Source: JAICUY01 sp035708065 | Lineage (GTDB): Bacteria; Chloroflexota; Limnocylindria; QHBO01 | Direction of reading: 5' to 3' | DNA: 64,000 bases | NCBI GenBank assembly: GCA_035708065.1 | Contig: DASSTC010000049.1 | Location: 1-64,000, forward strand | Part shown: piece after piece, positions 11,190 to 19,671 of the stretch | Position numbering within the stretch: the first letter of the stretch is position 1 | Layout: every line of letters begins with the position of its first letter | The notes under the pieces: model-generated | What the model saw: only the letters and a program-made list of their open reading frames with translations | The model's database searches: none | What the model was told of the DNA's origin: nothing | Program-made: the position numbers and the translations under genes

Positions 11190-11752
11190 CCTTCGGTCTC
11201 TCCGGCGTGCCAGGCGGCAGCCAGCCGCTCGACGACCTCGTCAGTCGAGATCCCGAGCACGTCGCCGAGCTCCTGCTCCAGGGCATGCGCCGGGCGCCGG
11301 GCCGAGTTGATCTCGCCGGCGAATTCGGGGTAGCGGCGCGCCATGTCATCGAGGCGCTCGTCGAGGGTCACGAACTCCTGGGCGACGTGCTTGTCGGCGA
11401 GCGAGACGAGCACCGACGGCCACCCGATCGGGAAGCGCTCGTCGTCGAGCAGACAGCTCAGCGGGTGCGAGGCGACCGGCACTGCCAGCTCGTCGTAGCC
11501 CATCTCGCTCAGCCAGCGGGCGCCGACGATGCCGTGAGGCTCACCCGAGGCTCGCGTTCGCGGCTTGTCGATGTCGTGGAGCATGGCGGCGACCTCGACG
11601 AGGCGCACGTCGACCGGGATCCCGGCGTGAAGCACCATCCGCGCGGCCTCCGCCGCGACGCGGCGCACGCCCTCCGAGTGGCGGACGATGCCCTCGGGAA
11701 GCTCGTAGCCGGCAAGGATCTCGCGGGCGTGGTCGAGTCCGGGAACGGCCAT
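11186..11752 (-). CDS. HD-domain phosphohydrolase-like protein
   Basis: A 188-residue protein with HD-superfamily metal-site motifs: an early His in GIVRHSEGVRRVA, the LHDIDK motif (HD pair) near residue 60, and later conserved His and Asp in VASHPLS and SLADKHVA. Such proteins hydrolyse phosphate esters or nucleotides; the substrate is unknown. The start is ATG 11752 with a leaderless-type -10 (TAGCAT) just upstream. The first 244 nt overlap the annotated 3-prime end of comEC in another frame on the same strand, which is unusual. Confidence 0.75.
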   Translation of the reverse strand: MAVPGLDHAREILAGYELPEGIVRHSEGVRRVAAEAARMVLHAGIPVDVRLVEVAAMLHDIDKPRTRASGEPHGIVGARWLSEMGYDELAVPVASHPLSCLLDDERFPIGWPSVLVSLADKHVAQEFVTLDERLDDMARRYPEFAGEINSARRPAHALEQELGDVLGISTDEVVERLAAAWHAGETEG

Positions 11753-14247
11753 GGACCGATGCTACCCGCAAGCGGCAGCAGCCGGGCGAGTGCCCGTGCC
11801 GGCCGGCTCGGATCACGCGCGACCCGGCTGACCACCTCGTACGAGCGGCCGTCGCTTATCACCTCCACGCTGCCCTCCAGGTCCGTGCGCCGCACACGGG
11901 TCCCGGCGGCGGCGAGCGCAACCAGCGTCTCGCGGCTCGGATGGCCGTACTCGTTGTCGACGCCGTCCGAGATGAGCGCGACGACCGGACGCGCACCGGC
12001 GAGCATCGGCGGCGAGGTCGAGGAATGCGAGCCGTGGTGACCGACCTTCAGCACGTCGACCGGTGCGACCAGGCCGCGCTCGGCAAGCCGCGCCTCGACC
12101 GGCGCCTCGGCGTCGCCGGTGAGCAGGGCGCTGAATGCGCCGAACTCCAGGCGGGCGACCACCGACGCATTGTTGATGTCCTCGTCGGGCAGCGGCCCGG
12201 TGGCATCGGCCTGGGTGGGGTACAGGACGAGGATCGACGTCCGAGTGTCGAGCGCGAGGCGCTGCCCTGCGCGTGCCTCGCGCAGCCGTGGCCCGGCGAG
12301 CTCGAGGAAGCGCGCGTACGACGGGTTGCCGAACGCGCGCCCCGAATCGAGCACGACGCCGACACGGTAGCGACGCAGCACCTCGACCAGGCCGGCCACG
12401 TGGTCCTGGTGCGGGTGCGTCAGCAGCACGACATCGATCTGCCGCTGGAAGAACGGCAGTGCCTCGCCCATCCGGCCGAGCGTCAGATCGGGATCTGGTC
12501 CGCCGTCGATGAGCAGCGTCCGACCGGTCGGACCCTCGATCAATATCGCGTCTCCCTGCCCGACGTCGAGCATGGTGAGGTGCAGCCGGCCGTCGGGCAG
12601 GGAGGCGAGCGTCAGTGCGCCGAGCAGCAGCGTGCTGAGCGCGAGCAGGCCTCGCGGGCGAGCGAGCGCGCGCAGCAGCGCGGGCATAGGCCTGGGCTCG
12701 CCGGTCGGGGTGGCGAGTTCGAGTGCCTGGAGCGGATCGGGCACCGCCGTCGAGTGGCGTGAACGCAGCGACACTGTGGCCAGCAGCGGGTACCACAGGA
12801 ATGCCAGCCAGCCGGGCGCCGTGAGCGGGACCGATGCGAACGGCACTGCCGCAGCAGCCTTGCCGGCGAGCACCATGAGGTGCAGGTAAAGCCAGGCGCT
12901 GCCGCCGGCCAGCCAGGTGGCCGTATCACCGAGCAGCGGGACGTGGAGCGCGGCGTCGATTGCACCGATCGGCGCGCACACGGCGCAACACAGCATCACC
13001 AGCGGGACGAGCGGCACGACGACCACGTTGGCGAGGGGCGCGACAAGCGACAGGCGTTCGAAGTTCAGCAGGATCACCGGCAGGGTGGTCAGCTGCGCGG
13101 CGAGGGTCAGCGCCACCGGCTCGCGGAGGAACGTCGGCAGCCGCCGCAGCCGCGCCTCGACCGTGGCGCCGAACCAGATCAGTCCGCCCGTCGCCAGCAG
13201 CGACAGCTGGAAGCCAACGTCCCACAGCACCGGTGGCGCGGCGAGCAGCATCACCAGCGCCGCGAGCAGCAGCGCGCCGGCGGCGTGCGCCCGCGAGCCG
13301 CCGAGGCGCGCGATGAGCATGGCGGCCGCCATCAGCGCCGCCCGCACGACCGACGGGCTGGATCCGGTGAGGACGACGTAGCCGGCGATCGCGCTGACCG
13401 TGGCGACCGGCACGATCCAGCGTCCGCCGGGGCGCCGGCCGAGCGGACGCAGCGCCGCCGCCACGAGCGCCGCGACGATGGCGATGTTCCAGCCGGAGAT
13501 CGCCACCACGTGGGTGAGCCCGGCCGTGGCGAAGGCGTCGCCGATCTCCGGGCTGATGCTGCTGCGCACGCCGAGCAGGATCCCGGCGCCGAGCGCCGCT
13601 TCCGGCTCGGGAACGGTGCGGTTCAGCCCATCGAGCAGCCAGCGCCGAACCGCGTTCGCGATCTCTGCGCCGGGACCCAGCCGGTGGCCGACCACTGTCG
13701 CGTCGTAGGCACGCGCAATGGCGCCGATGCCCTGGCGAGCGAGGTAGGCACGATAGGCAAAGCCATCGAAGTCGCGCGGTTCGTCGAGCGCGGCGCGCAG
13801 CGCGATCCGGTCGCCCGCGCTTGCCTCGGTCGATCGCGGCAGCCAGACGAGCACGCGTCCCTTCGCCGGTTGCGGTGCGTTGTCGCGGGTCGCTGCCGTG
13901 ATCTCGTCGAGGATGAGCTGCGCGCGTTCGCCCTTCGGGCGCGGCTCCTCGACGAGCGTGCCGCTCAGTCGCCACTCGGTCGAGCCGACCAGGGAGCCGA
14001 CGCTTCCCGGGCCGGTGGGCAGGCCCGCCGCCGCGCCGCGCCACGCGCCCAGCCCGAGGCCCACCGCCAGCGCGGCACACACGACAAGGATTCCGGCGCG
14101 GCTGGCACGCGCCGCGGCCGCCAGGAGCGCGGCGCCGGCCAGCAGGGCCGGCGTGACCGCGGCCGAGAGCAGGCCGGCGTCGGCCAGCAGGATGCCGGTC
14201 GCCATGGCGGCGACGACGCCCGGCAGCACCAGCGCCGAGGGCACCAC
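11509..14247 (-). CDS. comEC: ComEC-type competence membrane channel with metallo-beta-lactamase domain
   Basis: Forms the inner-membrane channel for single-stranded DNA in natural transformation. Order: hydrophobic helices and an OB-like DUF4131 region (about 1-200), the Competence transmembrane domain (about 210-500, with VVAISGWNIAIVAALV), then a beta-lactamase-like domain (about 550-815) with LTHPHQDHVAGL, LTGDAE and KVGHHGSHSS. The recognisable protein ends near residue 830 (SYEVVSRVARDP). The remaining 81 residues read through the HD gene in another frame and look non-native. A frameshift or lost stop near 11760 is likely; a +2 shift would give a TAG there. It lies 23 nt downstream of comEA. 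Confidence 0.9.
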   Translation of the reverse strand: MVPSALVLPGVVAAMATGILLADAGLLSAAVTPALLAGAALLAAAARASRAGILVVCAALAVGLGLGAWRGAAAGLPTGPGSVGSLVGSTEWRLSGTLVEEPRPKGERAQLILDEITAATRDNAPQPAKGRVLVWLPRSTEASAGDRIALRAALDEPRDFDGFAYRAYLARQGIGAIARAYDATVVGHRLGPGAEIANAVRRWLLDGLNRTVPEPEAALGAGILLGVRSSISPEIGDAFATAGLTHVVAISGWNIAIVAALVAAALRPLGRRPGGRWIVPVATVSAIAGYVVLTGSSPSVVRAALMAAAMLIARLGGSRAHAAGALLLAALVMLLAAPPVLWDVGFQLSLLATGGLIWFGATVEARLRRLPTFLREPVALTLAAQLTTLPVILLNFERLSLVAPLANVVVVPLVPLVMLCCAVCAPIGAIDAALHVPLLGDTATWLAGGSAWLYLHLMVLAGKAAAAVPFASVPLTAPGWLAFLWYPLLATVSLRSRHSTAVPDPLQALELATPTGEPRPMPALLRALARPRGLLALSTLLLGALTLASLPDGRLHLTMLDVGQGDAILIEGPTGRTLLIDGGPDPDLTLGRMGEALPFFQRQIDVVLLTHPHQDHVAGLVEVLRRYRVGVVLDSGRAFGNPSYARFLELAGPRLREARAGQRLALDTRTSILVLYPTQADATGPLPDEDINNASVVARLEFGAFSALLTGDAEAPVEARLAERGLVAPVDVLKVGHHGSHSSTSPPMLAGARPVVALISDGVDNEYGHPSRETLVALAAAGTRVRRTDLEGSVEVISDGRSYEVVSRVARDPSRPARALARLLPLAGSIGPWPFPDSTTPARSLPATSFPRASSATRRACAASRRRPRGWCFTPGSRSTCASSRSPPCSTTSTSREREPRVSLTASSAPAG
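11753..11764 (-). promoter_or_regulatory. Leaderless -10 element of the HD-domain gene
   Basis: On the minus strand TAGCAT is followed by CGGTCC and then the start codon. The spacer of exactly 6 nt places transcription start at the ATG. The same TAGCAT-6 nt-start arrangement is seen before the TauE/SafE, RibD-C and LLM genes. Confidence 0.45.
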
Positions 14248-14270
14248 GATTATCGCCCTGACGCTCGACC

Positions 14271-14882
14271 TCAGACCGTCACGAGGTCGCGGATCTTGTC
14301 CAGCTGGCCGTTGTTCAGCACCTTGCGCTCGACGAGCTCCTCGAGCGTCGCGAATGGCTGCTCCTGCCGGGCGGCGACGATCTTCTGCACGGTGACCGGA
14401 CCGATGCCCGGCAGGGCGTCGAGCTCCTCCGGCGTCGCGGTGTTGAGGTTCACCGGTCCGCCGCTCGTCGCGCCGCCGGCCGCGGCCGAGCCGCCCGAGC
14501 GCGGCGCCGCGACGCCGACGATCGGCACGTAGATCTGCTGGCCGTCCGTCAGCGGCGCCGCGAGGTTGAGCGCCGCCGCGGCCGCGAGGATGTCAGCGTC
14601 CTTCGAGTAGCCTCCGGCTGCGGCGATCGCGTCGCCGAGGCGGGCCCCGGCCGGCAGCTCGACGATGCCTGGCCGCGCGACGCCGCCCTCGACGTCGAGC
14701 AGCAGCATCCCTCCGGCTGCCGGGCTCGCGCTGACAGCGGCCGAGGGCGCGAACGCGACGCCATCCGACGGCGCCGGCGCTTCCGCAGTCGTCGCCGGAG
14801 CGACGAGCAGCCAGGCGCTGAGCGCCACGGCGATGAGCGCCGCGCCGGCGGCGCCGAAGAGGAGCTGGTCACGTGGCGCCAT
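14271..14882 (-). CDS. comEA: ComEA-type DNA-binding competence protein
   Basis: Membrane-anchored receptor that binds double-stranded DNA during transformation. From ATG 14882 (MAPRDQLL) it is 203 residues: an N-terminal membrane anchor (AAGAALIAVALSAWLLVAP), an SLBB domain (about 70-130, GGVARPGIVELPAGARL), and a C-terminal helix-hairpin-helix pair with NLNTATPEELDALPGIGP. The open frame extends further upstream to 14981, but the residues before MAPRD are not family-like. Together with comEC it indicates a DNA-uptake pathway. Confidence 0.92.
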   Translation of the reverse strand: MAPRDQLLFGAAGAALIAVALSAWLLVAPATTAEAPAPSDGVAFAPSAAVSASPAAGGMLLLDVEGGVARPGIVELPAGARLGDAIAAAGGYSKDADILAAAAALNLAAPLTDGQQIYVPIVGVAAPRSGGSAAAGGATSGGPVNLNTATPEELDALPGIGPVTVQKIVAARQEQPFATLEELVERKVLNNGQLDKIRDLVTV

Positions 14883-15036
14883 GGAGCCTCCGCTCGGGAG
14901 GCGAGCGCGGGACGTGGATCTGCGTCCGGAGCCCGGCGTCCGGGCACTCGACGCCCGGCTCCGGAAGCAGGGCGGCACCATACCGCACCGCCCATTACCG
15001 CACGCTTACCAGCGGCTCAACGCCGCCGATGGGACG

Positions 15037-17532
15037 TCAGCGAGGCGTCACCACGTTGACGAGCTTGCCAGCGATGTACACCACGCGCGCCGGCTGTCGT
15101 CCCGCGAGGTACCGCTGCACGTGCTCGGACTCGAGTGCCATGCGCTCGATCTCCTCGGCGGGGGTGTCGGGCGTAACCACCAGCCGGTCGCGCAGCTTGC
15201 CGTCGACCTGCACCGGCAGCTCGATCGTCTCGGCCACGGCCAGCGCCGGATCGTAGGCCGGCCACGGCTGCTGGTGGATCGAGTACGGCTGCCCGCGGCG
15301 CGCCCACAGCTCCTCGGTGATGTGCGGTGCCATCGGCGCCAGCAGCAGCAGGAGCGTGTCGACTGCCTCGCCGAACGCCGCCGAGCCGGCGACACCGCTC
15401 TCGCGGGCGCGCGTGATCGTGTTGGCCAGCTCCATGAGCTTTGCCAGCGCCGTGTTGAAGCGGAACGCCTCGACGTCCTCGCTCACCTCGGCGATGGTGA
15501 CGTGCGTGGCTCGGCGCAGCGCACGCTCGATCTCGTCGCGTTCGACAGCCACCGGTGCGGAGGCATCGGTCTCGCCGGGCAGCGACATCGACCACACGCG
15601 GCCCAGGAAGCGATGCACACCGTCGATCCCGGTCGGATTCCATGGCCCACCCTGGTCCCAGGGCCCGATGAACATCAGGAAGCAACGGACGGCATCGGCC
15701 CCGTAGCGCTCGACCAGCTCGTCGGGGTTGGCGACGTTGCCGCGCGACTTGCTCATGCGCTGGTGGTCGGCGCCCAGGATCTGGCCCTGGTTGCGCAGCG
15801 CGGTAAAGGGCTCGTCGAACGACAGGTGTCCCATGTCGCGCAGCGCCTTGATGAAGAAGCGCGCGTACATCAGGTGCAGGACGGCGTGCTCCGCGCCGCC
15901 GGTGTACAGGTCGACCGGCATCCACATTCGCACGCGGTCGGGGTCCCATGCCTGCGAGTCGTCGTGCGGCGAGCAGTAGCGCAGGAAATACCACGAGGAG
16001 TCGACGAATGTGTCCATCGTGTCGGTCTCGCGCCGTGCCGGACCACCGCACACCGGACAGCTCGCGGCCAGGAACTCGGCGTCGGACTGCAGCGGCGAGA
16101 CGCCCGTCGGCGCGAAGTCGACGTCGTGCGGCAGGGTGACCGGCAGCTCGTCGTCGGGCACCAGCTGCGCGCCATGATCGGGGCAGTACACGATCGGGAT
16201 CGGCGCTCCCCAATAGCGCTGGCGGCTGACCAGCCAGTCGCGCAGCCGATAGCTCACCGCGAACGACCCCAGGCCGATGTCGACGAGCTGCTGCGTGATC
16301 GCGCCGATCGCATCGGTCGCGCGCATGCCGCTGAATTCGCCCGAATTGGTCAGGACTTCGTCTGCCGAGTGGGCGGTGAACGCCTCGCCGTCCGGCACTT
16401 CACCCGAAGGCGGCACGACGACGTAGCGGATCGGCAGGTCGTACGTCCGCGCGAAGGCGAAGTCGCGCTCGTCGTGGGCCGGGACGGCCATGATCGCGCC
16501 CGTGCCGTAGCCGGGCAGGACGTAGTCGGCGATCCAGATCGGGATCCGCTCGTTGTTCAGCGGGTTGACCGCGTAGGCACCGATGAACACGCCGGTCTTG
16601 TCGCGGTCGGTGCTCATCCGGTCGATCTCGCTCTCGCGACGGGCGGCGACGACGTAGGAGTCGACCGCCTCGCGCTGCGCATCGGTGGTCAGCACGTCGA
16701 CCAGCGGGTGCTCGGGCGCCAGCACCATGAACGTCGCGCCGAAGATCGTGTCCGGCCGGGTGGTGAAGACGCGGATGGGCTCGACCCGATCGGCCTCGAC
16801 CGGAAAGTCGATCTCGGCGCCTTCGGATCGACCGATCCAGTTCGTCTGCATCAGCCGGATCGGCTCCGGCCAGTCGATGTCCGAGAAGTCGAGCAGCTCG
16901 TCGGCGTACTTCGTGATGCGGAAGAACCACTGCTCCAGGTCGCGCTTGATGACCGGCGTGCCGCAGCGCCAGCAATGCCGGTCGACACCCTCGACCTGCT
17001 CGCGCGCCAGGACCACCTGGTCCTTCGGGCACCAGTCGACCGGCGCCATGGCCCGATACGCCAGCCCCGCCTTGAAGAACTGAGCGAACAGCCACTGGGT
17101 CCAGTGGTAATACGACGGGTCGCTGGTGACGACCTCCCGCGTCCAGTCGAACATGCAGCCCATCGTTCGGAACTGCGCGCGCATGCGCTCGATGTTGTTG
17201 GCCGTCCAAACCGCCGGGTGGATGCCGCGGTCGATCGCCGCGTTCTCCGCAGGTAGCCCGAAGCTGTCGAAGCCCATGGGGAACATGACGTTGTCGCCCT
17301 GCATCCGGCGCTTGCGCGCCACGATGTCCGGCCCGGTCGCCGCGTACCAGTGACCGATGTGCAGGTCACCCGACGGATACGGATACATCGTCAGCAGGTA
17401 CTGCTTGTCACGCGGGTCGTCGTCGCGGGCGCGGTACAGCTGGTCCGCCTCCCAGCGCTCGCGCCACTTCGCCTCGTAGGTCGCGGGGTCGAACCGCTCG
17501 ACGCGCGGTCTCGCCTGGGTGGTGGTGGTCAC
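15037..17532 (-). CDS. leuS: Leucyl-tRNA synthetase
   Basis: Class I synthetase that charges tRNA-Leu. The 831 residues carry the HIGH motif as DLHIGHWYAA near residue 60, a zinc-finger-like CWRCGTP, a large CP1 editing domain (about 225-430, with TRPDTIFGATF), the KMSKS loop as RMSKSRGN near residue 596, and the anticodon-binding and C-terminal domains. The start overlaps the stop of the upstream GNAT gene (ATGA), so both are expressed from the same transcript behind the T-box leader. Confidence 0.97.
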   Translation of the reverse strand: MTTTTQARPRVERFDPATYEAKWRERWEADQLYRARDDDPRDKQYLLTMYPYPSGDLHIGHWYAATGPDIVARKRRMQGDNVMFPMGFDSFGLPAENAAIDRGIHPAVWTANNIERMRAQFRTMGCMFDWTREVVTSDPSYYHWTQWLFAQFFKAGLAYRAMAPVDWCPKDQVVLAREQVEGVDRHCWRCGTPVIKRDLEQWFFRITKYADELLDFSDIDWPEPIRLMQTNWIGRSEGAEIDFPVEADRVEPIRVFTTRPDTIFGATFMVLAPEHPLVDVLTTDAQREAVDSYVVAARRESEIDRMSTDRDKTGVFIGAYAVNPLNNERIPIWIADYVLPGYGTGAIMAVPAHDERDFAFARTYDLPIRYVVVPPSGEVPDGEAFTAHSADEVLTNSGEFSGMRATDAIGAITQQLVDIGLGSFAVSYRLRDWLVSRQRYWGAPIPIVYCPDHGAQLVPDDELPVTLPHDVDFAPTGVSPLQSDAEFLAASCPVCGGPARRETDTMDTFVDSSWYFLRYCSPHDDSQAWDPDRVRMWMPVDLYTGGAEHAVLHLMYARFFIKALRDMGHLSFDEPFTALRNQGQILGADHQRMSKSRGNVANPDELVERYGADAVRCFLMFIGPWDQGGPWNPTGIDGVHRFLGRVWSMSLPGETDASAPVAVERDEIERALRRATHVTIAEVSEDVEAFRFNTALAKLMELANTITRARESGVAGSAAFGEAVDTLLLLLAPMAPHITEELWARRGQPYSIHQQPWPAYDPALAVAETIELPVQVDGKLRDRLVVTPDTPAEEIERMALESEHVQRYLAGRQPARVVYIAGKLVNVVTPR

Positions 17533-18092
17533 GCCTCTACCTCCTCATCGGGGAACCAGGCCATCAGCACCTCGTCGCGGAACGTGTTGTTCGGTCCGCG
17601 GTACTGGCGTCGCCGCAGGCCCTCGTGCACGAAGCCGACGTGCTCGTAGACCGCGATCGCGCGCGCGTTGTCCGGAAAGACGCCGAGCGCCACCTTCCCG
17701 AGGCCGCGCTGCTTCGCCCAGTCCTGGGCAGCGCGCATCAGTGCGGTACCGATGCCGGCGTCGCGCCAGTCATGGGCGACGCAGATCGACAGGGTGCCCA
17801 TGTGATCACTCGACGCGCTGCGCTCGACGCCGATGAGCACGTTGCCGACCACGTCGCCCGCGGCCTCGGCGACCAGTGCCAGGCTGCCGTCGCCGCGGAT
17901 CATCTCGCCGATGAAGAACGCCTCGGACGGCTCGCTCACCGCGGTCGGCGGCGTGATCAGGTAGCGGCCCTCGGCGCGGACCTCGGCGAACAGGTGGGCC
18001 AGGGCGCGCGCATCGGTCGGGCGGGCAGGACGGAGCGTCCAGGCACGGCCATCCCTGGTCTGCTGTCGCGTCGTGTCGATCGTCGTCATCAT
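17529..18092 (-). CDS. GNAT-family N-acetyltransferase co-transcribed with leuS
   Basis: 187 residues with the GNAT fold. Acetyl-CoA is expected to bind at the DWRDAGIGTALMRAAQDWA segment (R/QxxGxG/A-like, around residues 105-125), and the C-terminal YEHVGFVHEGLRRRQYR strand-helix is typical of RimI/RimJ-like and small-molecule acetyltransferases. The substrate is unknown. It is first behind the leucine T-box and overlaps leuS by 4 nt, so its expression should rise when tRNA-Leu is uncharged. Start ATG-ATG 18092; either of the two adjacent codons may be used. Confidence 0.8.
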   Translation of the reverse strand: MMTTIDTTRQQTRDGRAWTLRPARPTDARALAHLFAEVRAEGRYLITPPTAVSEPSEAFFIGEMIRGDGSLALVAEAAGDVVGNVLIGVERSASSDHMGTLSICVAHDWRDAGIGTALMRAAQDWAKQRGLGKVALGVFPDNARAIAVYEHVGFVHEGLRRRQYRGPNNTFRDEVLMAWFPDEEVEA

Positions 18093-18112
18093 CGGTGCCC
18101 GCCCGTATCGGT

Positions 18113-18420
18113 CAAACAGAACGCCCCTCCGTCGTCAGGACGAAGGGGCTCTTCGCGGTACCACCTGAGCTTGACCGATGCCTCCGCCGAGGAGGTGGTG
18201 GAGCTGGGGGGACTCGAACCCCCGACCCCCTGCATGCCATGCAGGTGCTCTCCCAGCTGAGCTACAACCCCACGATCGGTCCACTCGTCGGCGTGGTATC
18301 GGGCGCCAATCGGCCGCGTTTGTCACGGCTGCTCGGCGGGCGAGTTCGGCGCTCACGATTGCCGGCTCACACCGTCCCGGCTCGCTGTCGTCATCGAGGG
18401 CAGCGCCTACTGCTCCCGCG
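18113..18420 (-). promoter_or_regulatory. Leucine T-box riboswitch (leuS leader) interrupted by a tRNA-Ala gene
   Basis: Read on the minus strand. Stem I has base helix GCGGG (18419-18415) with CCCGC (18340-18336); a specifier loop with AGTA (18411-18408) opposite GAACTC, whose specifier codon CTC (Leu) is 18344-18342; the helix GGCGCT/AGCGCC; and a distal arm GCCGG/CCGGC closing a loop that contains GGTG. Later come a CCTCC/GGAGG hairpin (18195-18181), the antiterminator bulge AGGTGGTACCGCG (18166-18154; TGGT would pair with the tRNA ACCA end) flanked by GCTC and GAGC, and a terminator (18149-18139 with 18133-18123) and a T-rich tail. A complete tRNA-Ala gene (18271-18196) sits between stem I and the antiterminator, where stem II elements normally lie. 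Confidence 0.85.
18196..18271 (-). tRNA. tRNA-Ala (anticodon GGC), located inside the T-box leader
   Basis: A 76-nt canonical cloverleaf. The acceptor stem GGGGTTG/CAGCTCC carries the G3-T70 wobble that identifies alanine tRNAs. The D arm is GCTCAGCTGGGAGAGC, the anticodon arm CCTGC-ATGGCAT-GCAGG (anticodon GGC, reads GCC), and the T arm GGGGG-TTCGAGT-CCCCC. CCA is encoded. It is on the same strand as the T-box leader and leuS. The only clear promoter seen is about 170 nt upstream, before stem I. Maturation would cut the leader RNA in two. Confidence 0.97.
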
Positions 18421-18437
18421 TCATCGCGTTGCCGGCG

Positions 18438-18467
18438 AGAATAGCACAGGCGCTCGAATCGCCTCAA
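18438..18467 (-). promoter_or_regulatory. Promoter of the T-box/tRNA-Ala/GNAT/leuS transcript
   Basis: On the minus strand TTGAGG (18467-18462), an 18-nt spacer, and TGC-TATTCT (extended -10, 18445-18438). Transcription would start near 18431, about 12 nt before the T-box base helix. It lies just downstream of the SRPBCC gene stop. Confidence 0.5.
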
Positions 18468-18901
18468 TCGGCGGCTTCGATCAGGTCCTTCAGACGATCG
18501 AGGCTGCGCGTGATGTCGGCTTCCGCGGCCGCCGCGATCATCGACTCCATGAAGCCGGTCAGGCCGGATGCGCGGATCTCCATCGCAAACGTGATCCGTG
18601 CGCCGTGACCGCGCGGCTTCACCACCAGGCTCGCATCCGCACGCACGCCGCTGACCACCGAGTGCAGCTCCAGCAGGCTCGGTGGGTCGTAGGCAGTCAC
18701 CTCGAGCGGCGCCTCGATGTGCTGCCCGAGCAGGTCACGCACGACGAGCGCCTTCGACCCGATGCCGATCGGGCCGTCACTCAGCAGCCGAGCGCTGCTG
18801 ATCCCCGACTGCCAGCGGGCGATGTTCTCGAGCGACGAGGCGTAGTCGAAGACCTCCTCGGGGCTGGCGGAGATGGCGATGCTCTGCTCGACGCGCTTCA
18901 C
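18464..18901 (-). CDS. SRPBCC (START-like) family protein
   Basis: A 145-residue single-domain protein of the SRPBCC/polyketide cyclase superfamily, with a hydrophobic ligand pocket. The opening VEQSIAISASPEEVFDYASSLENIARW is the usual first strand-helix, and the C-terminal long helix ends in LDRLKDLIEAAD. No catalytic role can be assigned. The start is GTG 18901; upstream codons in the frame belong to a different gene region. It lies directly downstream of udgX on the same strand. Confidence 0.75.
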   Translation of the reverse strand: MKRVEQSIAISASPEEVFDYASSLENIARWQSGISSARLLSDGPIGIGSKALVVRDLLGQHIEAPLEVTAYDPPSLLELHSVVSGVRADASLVVKPRGHGARITFAMEIRASGLTGFMESMIAAAAEADITRSLDRLKDLIEAAD

Positions 18902-18918
18902 GCTGCGAACCCTAGCGG

Positions 18919-19545
18919 TCAGCGCCCGATCGCGTCGGCGATGCGTCGCAGGTCGGCCACCATGCCGAGGTAGGCCGCATGGCGAGCATCGGCGTCCGGC
19001 GCGCGCAGGATCGACGAGGGATGGACGGTCGCCGCGATCGGCGGCCCGAGCGTTGACGGCAGCACCTCGCCGTGCTGCACGGTCACCCGGAAGTCGCGGC
19101 TGATGAGCGACTGGGCGGCCGTAGCGCCGAGGCACACCACGGCGCGCGGCCGCACCCGCGACAGCTCGGCATCGAGCCACGGCCGGCAGGCGCGCTGCTC
19201 AGCGACATTCGGCTTCTGGTGGATGCGGCGCTTGCCGCGCGGCTTCCACTTGAAGTGCTTCACGACGTTGGTGACGTAGACGCGCCGCCGGTCGATGCCC
19301 GCCTCGTCGAGCGCCCGGTCGAGCATCTCGCCGGCCGGACCGACGAACGGCGAGCCGGTGAGGTCCTCCTTGTCGCCCGGCTGCTCGCCGACGAGCATGA
19401 GCCAGGCACCGGCGTCGCCCTCACCGAACACCGTCTGCGTGGCGTGCTCCCACAGGTCGCAGCCGTGGCACGTGGCGGCGGCATCGCGCAGCTCGTCGAG
19501 CGCGGGCGCGCCGCCGGGCACCGGTGCGGGTGGCCAGTCGGTCAT
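18919..19545 (-). CDS. udgX: UdgX-type uracil-DNA glycosylase (forms covalent uracil-DNA complex)
   Basis: Family 4-like uracil-DNA glycosylase, 208 residues. Motif A is GEQPGDKEDLTGSPFVGPAG with four cysteines expected to hold an iron-sulphur cluster (CHGC near residue 27, plus Cys in EQRACRPW and VVCLGATAA). The insertion GKRRIHQKPN is the diagnostic R-loop of UdgX; the His of KRRIH is the residue that, in the mycobacterial enzyme, becomes covalently attached to the abasic site. HPSSILR near the C-terminus is the usual motif B. It is not in an operon with the mutasome genes 10 kb away but fits the same DNA-damage theme. Confidence 0.9.
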   Translation of the reverse strand: MTDWPPAPVPGGAPALDELRDAAATCHGCDLWEHATQTVFGEGDAGAWLMLVGEQPGDKEDLTGSPFVGPAGEMLDRALDEAGIDRRRVYVTNVVKHFKWKPRGKRRIHQKPNVAEQRACRPWLDAELSRVRPRAVVCLGATAAQSLISRDFRVTVQHGEVLPSTLGPPIAATVHPSSILRAPDADARHAAYLGMVADLRRIADAIGR

Positions 19546-19671
19546 GGGCCGGCGAGGAGCAGGGGAGATGCCACGGCGGCGCGGGCATCGGTCCCGATCG
19601 CCTTGCGGAGGACGCTGTCGTATGCTTCCGCGGCGCCGCCCGGGCTTGCTGTCGAGACCGGGTTCCGCGAC

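Noticed and set aside
12880..14532. 550-codon plus-strand open frame opposite comEC
   Set aside because: Same effect: the complement of a hydrophobic membrane protein gives an Arg/Gln/Asp-rich open frame.
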